Shown here piece by piece: positions 32,739-45,134 of a stretch of 64,000 nt of DNA. This stretch comes from Paraphaeosphaeria minitans (taxonomy: Eukaryota > Ascomycota > Dothideomycetes > Pleosporales > Didymosphaeriaceae), in the NCBI GenBank assembly GCA_015832175.1, contig WJXW01000014.1:434001-498000 (forward strand). The letters are read 5' to 3'. Every line of letters begins with the position of its first letter. Within the stretch, counting starts at the first letter, position 1. The position numbers and the translations under genes were made by a program. The notes under the pieces are model-generated. The model was not told the origin of the DNA. It saw only the letters and a program-made list of their open reading frames with translations, and did not search any database.

Positions 32739-35700
32739 CTAGAGATCTCCGTTTCTCCGTTTGGCTGCTTCCAACGCCTTACTCAATCTTTCCTTCTTGA
32801 GCTCCTCTTCACTCTTCTCTCCGCCCGCCTCAACCTGTCCACCTTCAGCCGCCGTACTATCCCCTCCTTTGATCAGTCTCTCGATTTCTTCACGATACTG
32901 ATCGAGAATCGACTCTTTGCGCTGGAACTCCTCTTTGAGCTCCTTCTCGCGGTCCAAAATCTGCTTCTCAAGCTGGGCGACTTTATCGGTATGCTTGGAT
33001 GTCTTTGCTTCCGTAAGTTCGGCTTCGAGAATGGAACCACCAATGTCCATCTCGATGCCGTTCAATAGCAGCAGAAGTGATTTGGACGAATCACCAAGCG
33101 CAAGTACAATTCCTTTCGCTTGTGTGTACAGCTTCTCATTGTCTGGTGAGGAAGGCAAATCGCGCACAGCGGCGATGATCTCCTGAATCTCTTGCTGCTC
33201 CACGCCAACTGCTTCGACAACCGTTGACTCGACCATGCGCATAAAGCCCATCACGCGGTCTGCTTTCTCTGCACGAGCGCGCTGGACCGCTTCCTTCTCA
33301 GCATTGGCGAAGCGCGCTTCGATTTGCTTCATCTTTGCGATGTTTCCTGCAACGTACAGCGGCTGTATTTCTGTCTTCTTGTACCGCTTGTCTCGTTCTG
33401 CGACCGCCTCGACGACCTTCTCGTGCCGCTGCTCGATCTCTTCAAAAAGGGTTTCTAGCAGCTTCAAACACTCCTCTACAACGGCTGCGTCACCTCCCTT
33501 GAAGATCTTAACACTGCAAACTGCTGTCGAGAGTAGACTTCCTGCCTCGATGTAGAGATCCATGAGACTCTTGATTTGATGTTGCAGCCCGTCGTAGACT
33601 TTATCAAACACGGTGTCAACATAAGATTGGTATTCAGCTCGATCCTCGTCTGCCCTGAGCTTGCGTTCTTTTTCTTTGAACTCGTCCTCAAGAACAGCGA
33701 TATCCGCGTATGAGATCTCATGGTCGTTGTACAGCTGGTCAGTCTCATCCTCGCTTGACTCTTGTCGCTTGCGGCGGGCTTCATCGTTCTTTTTGCGTGC
33801 GAGAGAAGCAGACTTGTCCCAGGGAACGATCAGCTCTTGGAGGGACGGTAGATCCGATGGAGCATCGGCAAGCCGTTTGCGAACCGCTTCTAAGTGCGGA
33901 TTCGGCTGCGGCATACCTACTTTAGCGGGAAGTAGTCTCGTCAATCTCTCCACTGCGTTTTGCTTGGGTGCTGACTTAGCGGCTACCGCAAGGGGCTGGT
34001 GTGTGAACAATGGCGCAGGAACCGGCACATCCGGGTTGGTACTCGTGCCCGTGTTTGGTTTGCTAGATGGCGACAAAGTCACGGATGAGGAACCAAAGAA
34101 AACTTCATCCTTCTTACTCTCATACGATAAGGTCGGGTTAAGCGCTGGTGGGGTAGCAGAGGACACCGATTGGCGGTGTAGGCTTTGAATTGAATCCAGT
34201 TGAGAGATAGATGGTGGCACGTACGCCTTGTACTGTAGTTGTACATGCGGCTCTGCAGCGGGCGATTGTATAGGTGTGGGTGTTTTGCTGACGTTTTCAT
34301 CCTGCGAGCTTGTAGGTGTAAGAACAGTGGTCGACTGGCTGGATACGCTGAAAGCTTGCTGTGTATGACCGAAGCTTTCTGACTTAAGCGTAGGTCTACG
34401 GTGCACGATTGGTCTACCGCCCGGACTGTATTGTATATCATCATCGTCGACAGGAGCAGCTGTGGGCATATAAATATTGAGATCTTTAGGCTTTGGAGAC
34501 GTCTTGGGATCCTGGTTGAGTGCGGCTGTTGAATGGGAATTCTCTTGCTGCGGCTGGCTGATTGGCTGCAATGGAGGGGCATTATGGTAGTCAAGACCGC
34601 GAGCGCCAGACTCGGCCTTGAGAAAGCCTGTGAACGCTTTGATCTTGTCTTCAACCAATGGGTTTTGTGCCTCGCTTCGCAACATCGCGATGTATCGCTC
34701 CAGGGAACCAGCATACCAAGGGTCAAGGTCCGGGATCAGCGCAGCAGGTGTAGGTTTGAGTGGCTCCTTCAGCCTCTCAGACTCAAATTGTTGTCTCAAG
34801 TCATCCACCAAGCCTTCCGCGGTCTGATTGTTTTCGATCTGTTGTTTCAGATTGCTAATTTCGATATCTTTGAGTTCGGCCTGATTCTTGAGCTCATCAA
34901 CCAAGGCGTGGCCCTGTGCGATTGTGTCTTCGTTCACCCTCACATCATCCTGTAGTTTCGCTATCTCGTTGTCTTTCTCCTTGATCGTGTCTTCTTTGCC
35001 TTCTGAGTCTTCCTTCCATCGCTCGATAGTGAGATCCTTGTCTTTGGTGGAGGCATCGGCATTGGTTTTTGCTTCTTCTGCAGCAGCCTTCATTGACTCA
35101 ATCTGGTCAGCTAGCATCTTCCTCCCATACTCTGCATGAGTTTTGGTAGTCTTAATGACCGCCCTTAGCTGTTCGACCTCGGCCTGCAAACTATTTTCCT
35201 TTTGTTGCGCGTCTGCTCGTACGCGTGCTAACGCTTCGTCCTTGCTTTTGAGTTCAGCAACATGGGTAGCCGTTGCCTGTTCGGTTTCCGCTTGCACCGA
35301 ACGTTGCTGTCCCTGACCATTTTCCTCTATTGCAAAAGAAGCGTTGGTCGCTGGTGGCAGTTGGTGCCGTCCGTGTTGTTGGGCAGGCGTATTTTGTTGC
35401 GAAGAAGGCCGTGAAGCTCGCAGTGGTGCGACAATAGCGTCGTCCACGATGAAGTTCTGCTGCGACTGTGGTGGTGGCGGTGCCTCGCCTATGACGAAGC
35501 CTTGCGGTGGCAGTTGGGACGGTGGGCGCTGAGTATTCGGCGGAGGTGTAGGCTGGTAACGATCACGATCCGAGGTCACTGCGCTCACCGATTGTACAGG
35601 TGGCGTAGGCCATTCGTCTTGCGATTGGGGTGGAGATACCTGTTGTGACATGACCTCCGCACTGTCCAGTTGCACAGGTACGCCATGTCTGCCGTCTTTC

Positions 35701-37527
35701 TTCGCTCCAAATATTTCTTCGTCGTCTATCTCTTCGCCTCCGCCGAAATGCTCCCAGTCTGACGGACCGCCTGTGCCCAGTACGCTGAACTTTGTTGCAT
35801 CGTCTCGAGGTGGCAGATGCATGGGCAGCTTTGGTGGCGGCGGATTCGGAGACGCGGTTCGGTTGCCTGCGCGCTGAGCGTGAATAGCACCGAGAGCTAT
35901 GGAACTGATCGAATCTGTTCGTCCAGGTGCAGCGTGACCTGGGTTGAAGCTCGTACCGATACGCGTCTGGATGGGAGACACTGGTTGACTTTGCGGACTT
36001 GGCTCACTGACAAGACCTGGAGGCGTTGTACCAGTATGCCCGCTGACCGGTTTAGGGGCTTCAATCCCTTGATTGGCTACTTGACCATACTGCTGTCCCA
36101 CAACAGAACCTTGGGCCTGATGTCCTGGTTGCCATGTCTGTTGCTGGGTACCGTAGGGGTTCTGTATGCCAGCTTGCTGCTGCGTATAGCTCTTGTCTAC
36201 CGGGGGGTTAGGCTTCCACTGATTTTGCTGCTGTTGCTGATGTGCCTGCGGTTGGGCCGACTGCTCTTGCGGAGGGTGTTGATACGGAAGAGCAGACTGC
36301 GCTGCCTCCTGGGCTGGCTGGCCGTATTGTAGTGTATACTGATCGAAGTGCCCCTGTTGCTGCCCTTGGCCTTGAGCATAGGAATCTTGCACAAGGTGTC
36401 CGTAGTGGCCTGGCTGTTGAGCCTGCCCTCCGGACTGGTATTGATTTTGTCCGTACAGCAGCTTCGCAGGATATGCAGATTGCTGGCCACACTGCCCCTG
36501 GGCTTGTGTCGGCGGTACGCTCTGCTGGCCTTGCCCGTACGAATTCGGATCTGGTGCCGGTTTCGTGTATTTGAACTTCGTGCCTCCTTGTAACGGCGCA
36601 TGCGATGCTTGTTGCCAAGCTGGCATGTCCGGAGGGGGAGGAACGTATACGCCAGGCATTGGGTTGGTATTCGAGGGAACGTAGGACTGGACGCCTTGGC
36701 CGTTGAGCGAGGGAGGAATGTACGCGGGATGTTGTTCGTTTGGGCTCAGGACAGAACTGGGAGGATGCTGCGCAACTGCAGATGACGGTGTCGAGTGCGT
36801 TCCGGCTTGATCAGCACCGTAAACTGACCCAGGCCGGCCCCCGGCTTGTGGTGTTTGCGAGGGAGAGAAGTATGACCCTGTAGGCGCTTGCGGTGGAGGT
36901 GGAGGAGCAGCGGTGTTGTATGCATGATGTGCTGTACCCTGGCCCTGGTACCTATTCGCCTGCGTGTAACCACCCTGCTGTGCCTGGGTTCCATAGCTAG
37001 CGTTCTGCGGAGCGCTATATCCGGTCTGCTGTGCCCAGTTTTGGACGCTGGGTTGTTGAGCGGCGACATCGAAGGCAGCTGGCTTCGGTGGAGGTGGAGG
37101 AGGTACGTCTTGCTGGTGGGATTGGTATGCGGTAGGGGTGTGTGTAGTAGTCTACAAATAAAACGTATCAGTATGGATCCACGATCTTTCTAGCGGCCTT
37201 GTGGTATCATACTTGTTGTGCCTGCGAGTATCCACCTGGCATTGCACCGTACACACCAGGGTTGTAACCTCCTGCTTGCTGCTGCGGCTGGTTCCATGGC
37301 TGTAGTACTGGCGTCTGATTCTGGGCGGACACTGCCCACTGGCTTTGCACTTGAGGTGATCCGCTCTGGTATCCTTGGGGCACTGCACCGGAGGTCAGTA
37401 ACGTGCCCTAGTATGCGACAGCGGTTGGCGCACCTCCGTAAGGCGGAGGCACTGCGGGCGCTGAAGGATAGCCCGTGGTGCTTCCGGGCCTCTGGTATCC
37501 CGCTTGGTGCTGCCCGTAGTTCTGCAT
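32739..37527 (-). CDS. Large P/Q-rich coiled-coil protein, 1558 aa
   Basis: Three exons, 37434-37527, 37213-37382 and 32739-37151, with introns of 51 and 61 bp. The ATG at 37527 gives MQNYGQHQAGYQRPGSTTGY. Residues 1 to about 800 are low-complexity (Q, P, G, Y, S), the kind of sequence that drives condensates or actin/endocytic assembly. A long coiled coil lies at about 750-970, another linker follows, then from about 1210 a helical region to the end with K/E-rich coiled coil. No catalytic motif, membrane segment or signal peptide. It may be a scaffold or cytoskeletal adaptor; I cannot name the family. The uninterrupted 1470-codon exon makes it certain that it is a gene. Confidence 0.85.
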
Positions 37528-38677
37528 CTTGAAGTCCTTGTATCCTGCCCCTCCGCAACTTTCGAGCGCACCGGAGCCGGGGACACTGATGAATCGATGG
37601 GGTTTGCGGTCGATGTGTGCACGAGAATCGAGCGACGAAGGCGCACAACTGGGTAGAGGCGCAAAAAGTTTGGATATCAAGGATGCATTATGGAGGAGGA
37701 ATGAGCAACAGTAGGCAGCCTACAGAAGACGCAGCACTTCGTGCCGTGTTCGCTGGGGCTGAGTGCTGAAGGTCGGGTGCGCACGTCATCTCAAAGAGGG
37801 AAGGTGTTGCCGCTACCCCACATTACGGTATTACCTACCTACCTATAGGTACGGTACATGTGGATCCACAGCAACGGACCCTGCTCATCCTCCAAAACAC
37901 CATGATTGTCATCGCGAGATTCGCGTATTTGGGCTCTCCTTCCTCTGCTCTAGCGGCAATGCTTATTTCCAAAATATGCTGATGCCCCGGAAACCATTAC
38001 CTATAGGGAATATGCGCCTGCGTTAAGCGGCACTTCAAGCCACAAAATATCGCTCTCGAGCGCAGCTGCACCCGCAGCTGCACCGATCGGCGGGAAGTTC
38101 GATGGAACGAGGTTCTTGTGGAATAGACGGCAAATTCAATGCTTGGTTGATTGTTCCACGGCGTGATTAGAGCAGCCACGAGGTCCGCGTACGAACGAGC
38201 TGTCAAACAGCCACACCACATACATGTAGGCCTGCTCAGGACGTATCAAATCCCAACTGCACACACCTTATCACTTTATTTCTACTCGTATCCTACTCCT
38301 GCATCATGGGTCTTAATCATTACATCCTTTATTTCTATATAAGCAGCCCGATTTCATTTCATTGGTTCCTTTCACACTGCTCCACACTTGTGACGAGATC
38401 GCGGCGTGGATTAGCATGGCCTATGAAAGTGTGTTTATAATGTTGGGCAGGTAGCCTTTCTGCGCGAGATGCGTCTGTAAAGAGCGGTATTGTGGGCCGG
38501 GAACGAGGGTGAAGTGAGTGTGTGTGATCATAGCGACCAGGCAACCAGACTATCGCGTTCACCACGGAGTTGAAAATTCTCCTTACCGCCATATATAAGA
38601 AAAAATTCGTCCCCAATTCCTGTCGCATCACACGAAACGACTCTCCGTAACCACAACCACCACTCCGACCCTCGAAC
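37528..38677. other. Divergent promoter region
   Basis: Lies between two divergently transcribed genes. No supported ORF. Contains a TACCTACCTACCTATAGGTA-like inverted motif near 37835-37855, similar to the TAGGTAG motifs at 2.4 kb. Confidence 0.45.
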
Positions 38678-39500
38678 ATGATGCAGAACGTTCCCGTCCC
38701 CAACGGCGTCGCGCCGGGTACTTTCGAAACCGCAGAAGCTCTGACTTCCCTCACAACCATCGGTGTCGGCCAGCAGCACCACCCGCCCCGCAGGACCTCG
38801 ATCTTGGTCGACCCCAACCATACCGAGCTGCACAGCATTGTCACCCCTGGCCGCCTTCGCGGTACGATTTACTTTGAAGCAGCAGCCGCGACTATGGCTC
38901 AGGATAATCTTGGCAAATTCCTCAGCACCATCCAACAGGATCCTGCTCGCGCAGCAGTCGTTCGCTCCGTCAAACTCGACCAGTTCTACGACAACTTCGA
39001 GAACTCGGAACTCGCGGAGGTCTTCAACGAAGAGATTTGGCCGACATACGCTTTTACCGACGAGAATTCCGACGAGATATACCCGCCCGTCCTCAACGCA
39101 GCGCTCTACATGAAAGGCATCCAGCGGCGCGCGGTGAACGACCCAATCATTTCCCAGGATCCGCTTTGCCCGACAGATCTGACACGCTTGGACAAGGTGT
39201 TCCTCGCCGCCCGGCCCCATAAACCTGCTCGCGGTGCACATCGACCTTATTATCATGCTTTATCCCAACTTGCAGGTGATTCAACCTCCGGCTCTTTGGT
39301 GCCCGCCCGACAACATCCCCTTCCAAGTCGAAGCCTTGAACAAGTGGAAGGTAGACCGCAACTGGGAGCTGGAAATCAAGGAGCATGTCCAGGGCGACCC
39401 AGGTTTCGTTCGCCCTGGCAAGAAGAACAGTTGGTCCGTCTCCCATATCCAGCACTGGATGGATCGGGTTGTCTCTCAAGACATTGTCAGGAATGGATAA
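38678..39500 (+). CDS. Hypothetical protein, spliced or frameshifted
   Basis: The ATG at 38678 (MMQNVPVPNGVAPGTFETAE) opens a well-coded frame through L-T-R-L-D-K (39196). The downstream coding frame (39234-39500, ending V-S-Q-D-I-V-R-N-G) is shifted by one. Two explanations: a 79-bp intron 39197-39275 (GTGTTC...TTGCAG), which joins the frames exactly and gives 247 aa; or one extra C in the C4 run at 39215-39218, which would instead keep a protein-like H-I-D-L-I-I-M-L-Y-P-N-L-Q segment and give 274 residues. That segment looks like a leucine-rich strand, so I cannot choose. No catalytic domain recognised. Confidence 0.65.
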
Positions 39501-40106
39501 GGGGGATGGCGCTGCCTGCCGCAAGGCACTTTACCTGTGGTTGATTTCCCTGTATCATATTGAGTTTCTTTCTTTTAGATGCTTGATCGTTCGAGCTTGG
39601 GTTTCAGCATCCCCTACATTCTGTAGCTGGATTTCGGAAATGCCTTTCATCGAAGAGCCAACTTGTTTATACATCTGCTTCGGTTTCTATTCTCTAGACT
39701 TTCTTCTTTCACATGTATAATACGCGTGGTGGTAGTTTTCACCTCTAATCGCATTCCCTATAATCCTCTGTGTGCCCTCTTCGTGAAAACAGACCAACGA
39801 AGCGAATTCATATGGGGACGAATGCTTGTAAACGCAGAAACGATAAAGCCGAACCTCTCGTTGCATTAAAGGATTCATACTTGCAGTCCCTTTGCAATGT
39901 GAATCTTGGACGAGCTATACTTTCTTTGCTACCTTCTTGCCTCCGCACCTATCTTCACCACCTCGCACCTTCCCCAGCAATAGTGCAACGCCGCTTTCCT
40001 ACCTGTCACTCACCCACTTCCACACTCTACGAATGTGAAATTTACCATTTCTACTCAAGTTTATATATTATTCTTTTCGCAATATCTCCCAAGTCAAAAG
40101 ATCCGA
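39501..40106. other. Intergenic, no supported gene
   Basis: AT-rich; probably the 3' region of the gene ending at 39500, followed by a pyrimidine-rich leader. Confidence 0.45.
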
Positions 40107-40155
40107 ATGTCAAGCGGTGATGGCGCGGCGGTCCCGAGCATACATCTCAAACAAG
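40107..40155 (+). CDS. Possible first exon of an unresolved gene
   Basis: An ATG after a pyrimidine-rich leader gives M-S-S-G-D-G-A-A-V-P-S-I-H-L-K-Q and then a strong GTAAGT donor. I could not find a convincing acceptor; a frame at 40260-40421 (N-A-G-C-K-L-L-P-L-G-A-V-G-S-I-I) is a candidate second exon. It would be convergent with the DUF3074 gene. Confidence 0.25.
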
Positions 40156-40562
40156 GTAAGTATCCCTCCCCCGACAACACTCTTCTTTTTTGGCGCTGCT
40201 GTTGTTGGAGACCCGGTGGGGACGGTGGGATGTGAAGGATGGCAATCTGTCTTTCATGTATCCGGCATTTGCTGCGATTGGTTGCGAGCGAAGCCGCAAA
40301 ATCGCTTGGTAATGCTGGTTGCAAACTTCTACCACTTGGGGCGGTGGGCAGCATCATCGCAAATCCTGAGACAACCCACAAGAGGGGAGTGGGGAACGGA
40401 AAGCTTATGACTCGAACATGACCATTAATCTAGTGATTACACCCTTCCAAAATCCAGGCTACAAGTACAGCGTCCTACATGATAGCATCCGAAACTTCAA
40501 GTTCCTTCAAGCAACCTCATGCTGAGCCAGGCTCGATGCATCTATTCCGCACCCATCACCCT

Positions 40563-41564
40563 CTACTGCCCCCTCTTCTTGATTACATATTCAATAGCCA
40601 GCGGCACATCCTTCACAATCGCATTCGGAACGCCCAGCTTCTGCATCGACATCGGCAGCGACCCCTCTGCATCGCTATCAGTCGCCATCTCCCACCTAGC
40701 GACCGTCTTCCCATCGTTCTCAACTTTGGCAATCTTCTCTAGACTGACGTACCTCCCCTCGACAACCTTCCTGCCGTCTTGCTTCTTCTGGAAAGGAGTG
40801 CCGGACGCCGGGCTCTTGTACATGTGTTTGGCATTGACCACATGCACATGAGATCGCTCTCTGATGGCGGGTGGAAATGTTTCGAGGCTGATTGGAAGCT
40901 GTACATCGATTGACTGAGCGAGTGTTCCGGGGGCTGGTCGAGTGGGGATGAAGGAGACAAGGATGACAGTGAAGACGCGATCGCTAAGGAGAGCCGGGGC
41001 GGGCATGCTATGGTGCATTTGGGTTACTGTCATGTATCAGTATCCATGCGCCGGCATTGGTGCGGAACTAATGTCTTTCAAGAAAGGTAAGAACCAAGGA
41101 CACCTACTCCTAATGTTCACATCCCTCACGCCCTCAATCTCCTCCTCTACATGCCACTCCAACAGCGTGTTAACATCATAAATCGCCGGCGTATACTCCA
41201 TCTCATTCCGCTCATGGTTCTTCCTTAGCACCTCATCCAACTCTTCGTAGCTCACCTCCTCATGGAAGCTCCGCCTCGCAAACCACGTGCCCTCGACCTT
41301 GTCCTTCTTCTTCAGCTTCTCAATGACAACAGTTCCGGCACTAGGCACGCTCTCCCTCGCCTCCCCAGTCCTCTGAAACGAACTGAAGTCCTCCTCATTC
41401 GTCTCGTGCAGACATTGCGTGACGAATGCCCCCACGCCCGGCGGACTGTGCTGGTCGTGTATCAGCTCTGGATGTCGGGGCACCTGACTGATGCCCAGCG
41501 GCAGCAGCGCGAGCAGTTTCCTTCCCGGTTGCGCGCCCGCCCCGCCCTCCGCGTGCCCCGCCAT
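40563..41564 (-). CDS. DUF3074 (START-like) domain protein, 306 aa
   Basis: Exons 41108-41564 and 40563-41026, with an 81-bp intron (GTAGGT...ACAG) that restores a continuous frame. DUF3074 proteins have a START/SRPBCC-type fold with a hydrophobic cavity, so a lipid or small-molecule ligand is likely; none is established here. Diagnostic segments are G-T-W-F-A-R-R-S-F-H-E-E (residues about 92-103), L-E-W-H-V-E, H-H-S-M-P-A-P-A-L-L-S-D-R-V-F and the C-terminal V-P-L-A-I-E-Y-V. No signal peptide. The start at 41564 (M-A-G-H-A-E-G-G-A-G) leads directly into L-L-A-L-L-P-L, close to the usual N-terminus. Cellular role unknown. Confidence 0.85.
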
Positions 41565-43392
41565 GTAGTTCCTGCTTAAGCGGCGGGTTTCCGTGGATAT
41601 CCAGGGGTCTGTACTTCTTGGCGGGCTGACGGAAGATTATCTGGTGGTCTGGCCGAAGAGGGGGCCGTGGAGGAAGCGTTGCGGCGGTCTGACAGGTGGA
41701 GAGGGAATGTAGTTGCGAGTCTAGATCTTGCCCTACGGGCCGGCACGCTTGCGGTCTTGGCGCGTATGCATGCACCTGTTCCGATGCGGTAGTGCGGTTA
41801 CCTCCCTGGACAGTTTGTAGCATTGCCCAACGATGACTTGTGTAGCCTTTTCATATTTGTCTAGGCCAACAGCCCGTGCAGGGTGCGCATTCATTGCTTG
41901 GAGTGTCTGGAACGTTGAAGGCAAGTGGAAGCGCTTGGAGGCGAATTACAAAACGACATGGAACAAGAAGTCAACCGCGAATGGCCAGAAAATCAACTGT
42001 TGTGGCCGTGCTGTTAGTTGACGGGGATAAGAGTGCCTTGAAACAGGTACAATAAATTTGCGGCAGATCGGCAATCGAGTGTATCTCTTGCACGCAGATC
42101 ATTACTCTCGGATACTTCACGGTGGCGACATCGCATCCCACCGCGTAAAAAACCCATAAATGTCATTTCCTGCCTTCCGCAAGGAGTTTCGTGATGAAGG
42201 GGCACAGGCACAGCTTTGACGCCTCCACAAACCCTAACCCAAGTTCCAGCCGTTGTGTACCATGGCTCCGCGGAGCGAGCATCTGGAACGCCCCCGCCTG
42301 TCCTATTCCTCTCTAAAGGCGGACCATATGTGCCGTAGCGAGTCCGTACTCACGTCTCCGCATGGCCAGAACCACTTGGCGGGCCCTTCCTGCACGTAAG
42401 ATCCCATAATTGCTAGGCCGACATTTGCACCATCTGCATCGGGCATATATGGCAAAGTGCAAACTTTTGCATACCACACAGGGGTAGTAACACATAAACC
42501 CGGATCCGGCAGCGATCAACAGGTTCATGGTCTACCGTTGGCCCATGGAAAGCTTGTGTGTACTGCACCTCATGATGGGGCTGTGTTGAGCGATCTTACT
42601 AGAATGGTGCTGCGACACGCCGAACTACCCGTTCGCTGTCGGCAGTATGTACACGCTTCGCATAATACAGTGAGAGCATTCGCAGCCGACCTCGCGTCTA
42701 AGAAGATCGAGATCGTACACCACAGTGGCCGCAAACCCGGTTGTCCGAGAGGAATTTCGAACCGACTTTCCAAGTCTAGACCCTTTCACCTGAAGTGAGG
42801 AAATGAAAGTACCCAATCGGCCGCGTACTGCAACACCAGCATCTGTCAGTACATTAAATCGCGGACTCTATGAGCATAGCGGTGAGCCGTCGCACGGTCT
42901 GGAGCATCCCGGAACGCGTGGATGAGACGTTTTAGTTCGGGTCACGACTGCGACAACAATCTATTTCGAGCTGCAAGAATGGACGAAGCTGCTAGTCTGC
43001 GGTTTGATTGTTGGCATATGCTGTGGCCATGCCCGGTTGGCTATCCTGAAAACGCGGTGTAGCAGCACTTGAGATGTAGATTTGGAATGGAAAGCGTCCC
43101 TGCGTCTTCGAACGTGCGCGCAGCATCATGAAACAAGCCTAGCTGTACGATGTTCGCCCCATGAGATGTGTGAGGTATCACCGTTGTGCGCTGGTGCAAA
43201 GTGGTAGTTGGCTTGAAGGTGACAATCTTGTAAGTATTCTGCGCAGAACATGCATTGTACCATCTCTGCAAAGGTTTAGATGAGCATGTCGATGGAGCCA
43301 ACACTCGCTGGATGATAGTTGGCATTGAAACCGAAGAGAACAAGAGGTCCAGACTCTGGTATGCACGGGGGTATATGTGGCTTCGAATTTTT
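41565..43392. other. Intergenic, no supported gene
   Basis: Contains promoter sequence for the DUF3074 gene and the 3' side of the SAM/HMG gene. ORFs up to 140 codons (e.g. 41395-41823 minus) are in GC-rich sequence and lack protein-like character. Confidence 0.45.
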
Positions 43393-45134
43393 TTAAGGAT
43401 ATCCCGAAGTATCTATGTCTTCGTCGTCTGCATCTGCATCTGCTACTCTAGCCAATTCTCCCGCTCTCAGTAAGGCGGCCAGAGAAGAGTTTGTCCTGTA
43501 GTCTGCATGCTGCATATGTGGGTTTGGTGGCGGCTGGACCGATGGACGATCAAGAGGTGACGGGACAGATGCCATGGCACTGGGCACAGGCGCCGGGAGT
43601 ACGCGCATTGATTTTGCAGCATCGATGGACGGGAGCATCTGTCCGGTGTAGCCGGCTGCGAATCCACCCTGGCCGCTATCTGATGATAAAGTCGTATCTT
43701 CATGAGTCAACGGCGGAAGTCGATGCATCTCTCGATTTGAGCGCCGCGATGGTAAATCGACAGGTGCTTGGTAATGGGAGCCGTATGATGGCGGTGTGGT
43801 AGATGGGGGATAGGAGGGTCCATGGCCATAAGACGACGAGAAGGGCAAACTCGCATCGGATTGGCCTCTTGCATCCCTAGCCATGGCGCTAGACGTGGTC
43901 TCGAAAGAACCCTCTTTGTTGAGAGTTGCTGATCGTGGCGAAGCAGAAAGTGAAGAGTAATGCTCGGGCATTCGTGGAGAGTTGAATCCAGAACGATTGT
44001 GGATTGCAGGCGAGGTTGATTTGGAAGGACGTGAGGGCCCAGAGGGCAACCGTGAAAGTGCTATGGGGGGACTCGCCTCTGTTCGATTTTGGCCAGCGTA
44101 TTGATCCAACTGCGCTGAACTGATCCTTCGGACTATTATGCGTTCTGTGTGTTCGTGATGATTGCTCCAAGTAGACGTGGTAGTGTCTGCCTCCATTTTT
44201 GATCGTTTGCCTTCTGCCTCTGTCACCAGGAGTTACAATTAACCGATGTGGAGGGTGGAACGACTTACCCTTTGGTGGAGCAGCGTGTTTCGCCTTGAAC
44301 TCCTCAAGATACTTCTGGTAAAATTCATATTCAGGTGTTTTTTTGTAATCCGCGAGTTCAGCGTAGTACTTCTCTTTCGCAGAATTGGCCTGACGTTCGC
44401 AGGCATCTCGTGAGTCAGCAGGCAAGACTTGCCACCTTTCACCGACAATCTTGGCGATCTCGGTGAAAGACAGGTCCTGGCCTTTCAGAGTTTCTCTAAC
44501 TTCTGATGCAAGTCAGCAAGACAATGTAGAGATCTATGCACGGAACTTGCTCACGATTGGAGAAGATGACATAAGCCGACGGAGGTCGCTCCGGCGCATG
44601 TTCATCCGGCTGGATGAGTTTAGCATGAGACCAAGATACCATGGGAAAGACACGCGGTGACGTGCGGAACCGAAACTGACTTTTGGATGCCGTCTGTATT
44701 TCCTCTTCGCGCTGGGTGTTACGCCTGTGACCAAGGTTTCACCCTGTCTGATTTTGGTTTCTGTCGCGGAGTCATCGCTGCGATATGAGCCGTCGACGCT
44801 GCCTGCATGTTCGAGTGCGATGGGCAGTGGACGACCCGAGGACTGTCCTCGCGATTCGGCGATTGCCCGTTGGAGTTTCTGATACAATGTTAACGCATAA
44901 CATTTGCTGTGTTGCAATGACGTGAACGTACTCTTCGATGTCCAAGTTTGACGCTGAGAGAGCCACTGTTTCAGATCAATATGGGATCGGGAGAGTGGAG
45001 GAGAAACACTCCACTCACAGGTCCGATTCGGTTATATCGAGGACGGTCTCCCAGGTGTCGAAGCCCTCGGACACGAATACTTCCAGGTATTGGGACAGTC
45101 CCAATCGCGACAGCCGCTCCGCTAGGCCGCTCAT
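43393..45134 (-). CDS. SAM + HMG-box DNA-binding protein, 487 aa
   Basis: Six exons: 45019-45134, 44932-44965, 44681-44878, 44555-44609, 44269-44502 and 43393-44219; introns of 53, 53, 71, 52 and 49 bp, all GT-AG. Residues 1-60 form a SAM domain (M-S-G-L-A-E-R-L-S-R-L-G-L, then Y-L-E-V-F, G-F-D-T-W, and K-L-G-H-R-R-K-L-Q-R-A-I), a protein interaction module. Residues about 117-190 are an HMG box: P-P-S-A-Y-V-I-F-S-N-Q, L-S-F-T-E-I-A-K-I-V-G-E-R-W, then A-K-E-K-Y-Y-A-E-L-A-D-Y-K, which bends DNA. The rest is S/P-rich, ending in a short acidic patch. Likely a nuclear regulator. Exon structure is strongly supported by domain continuity. Confidence 0.92.
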
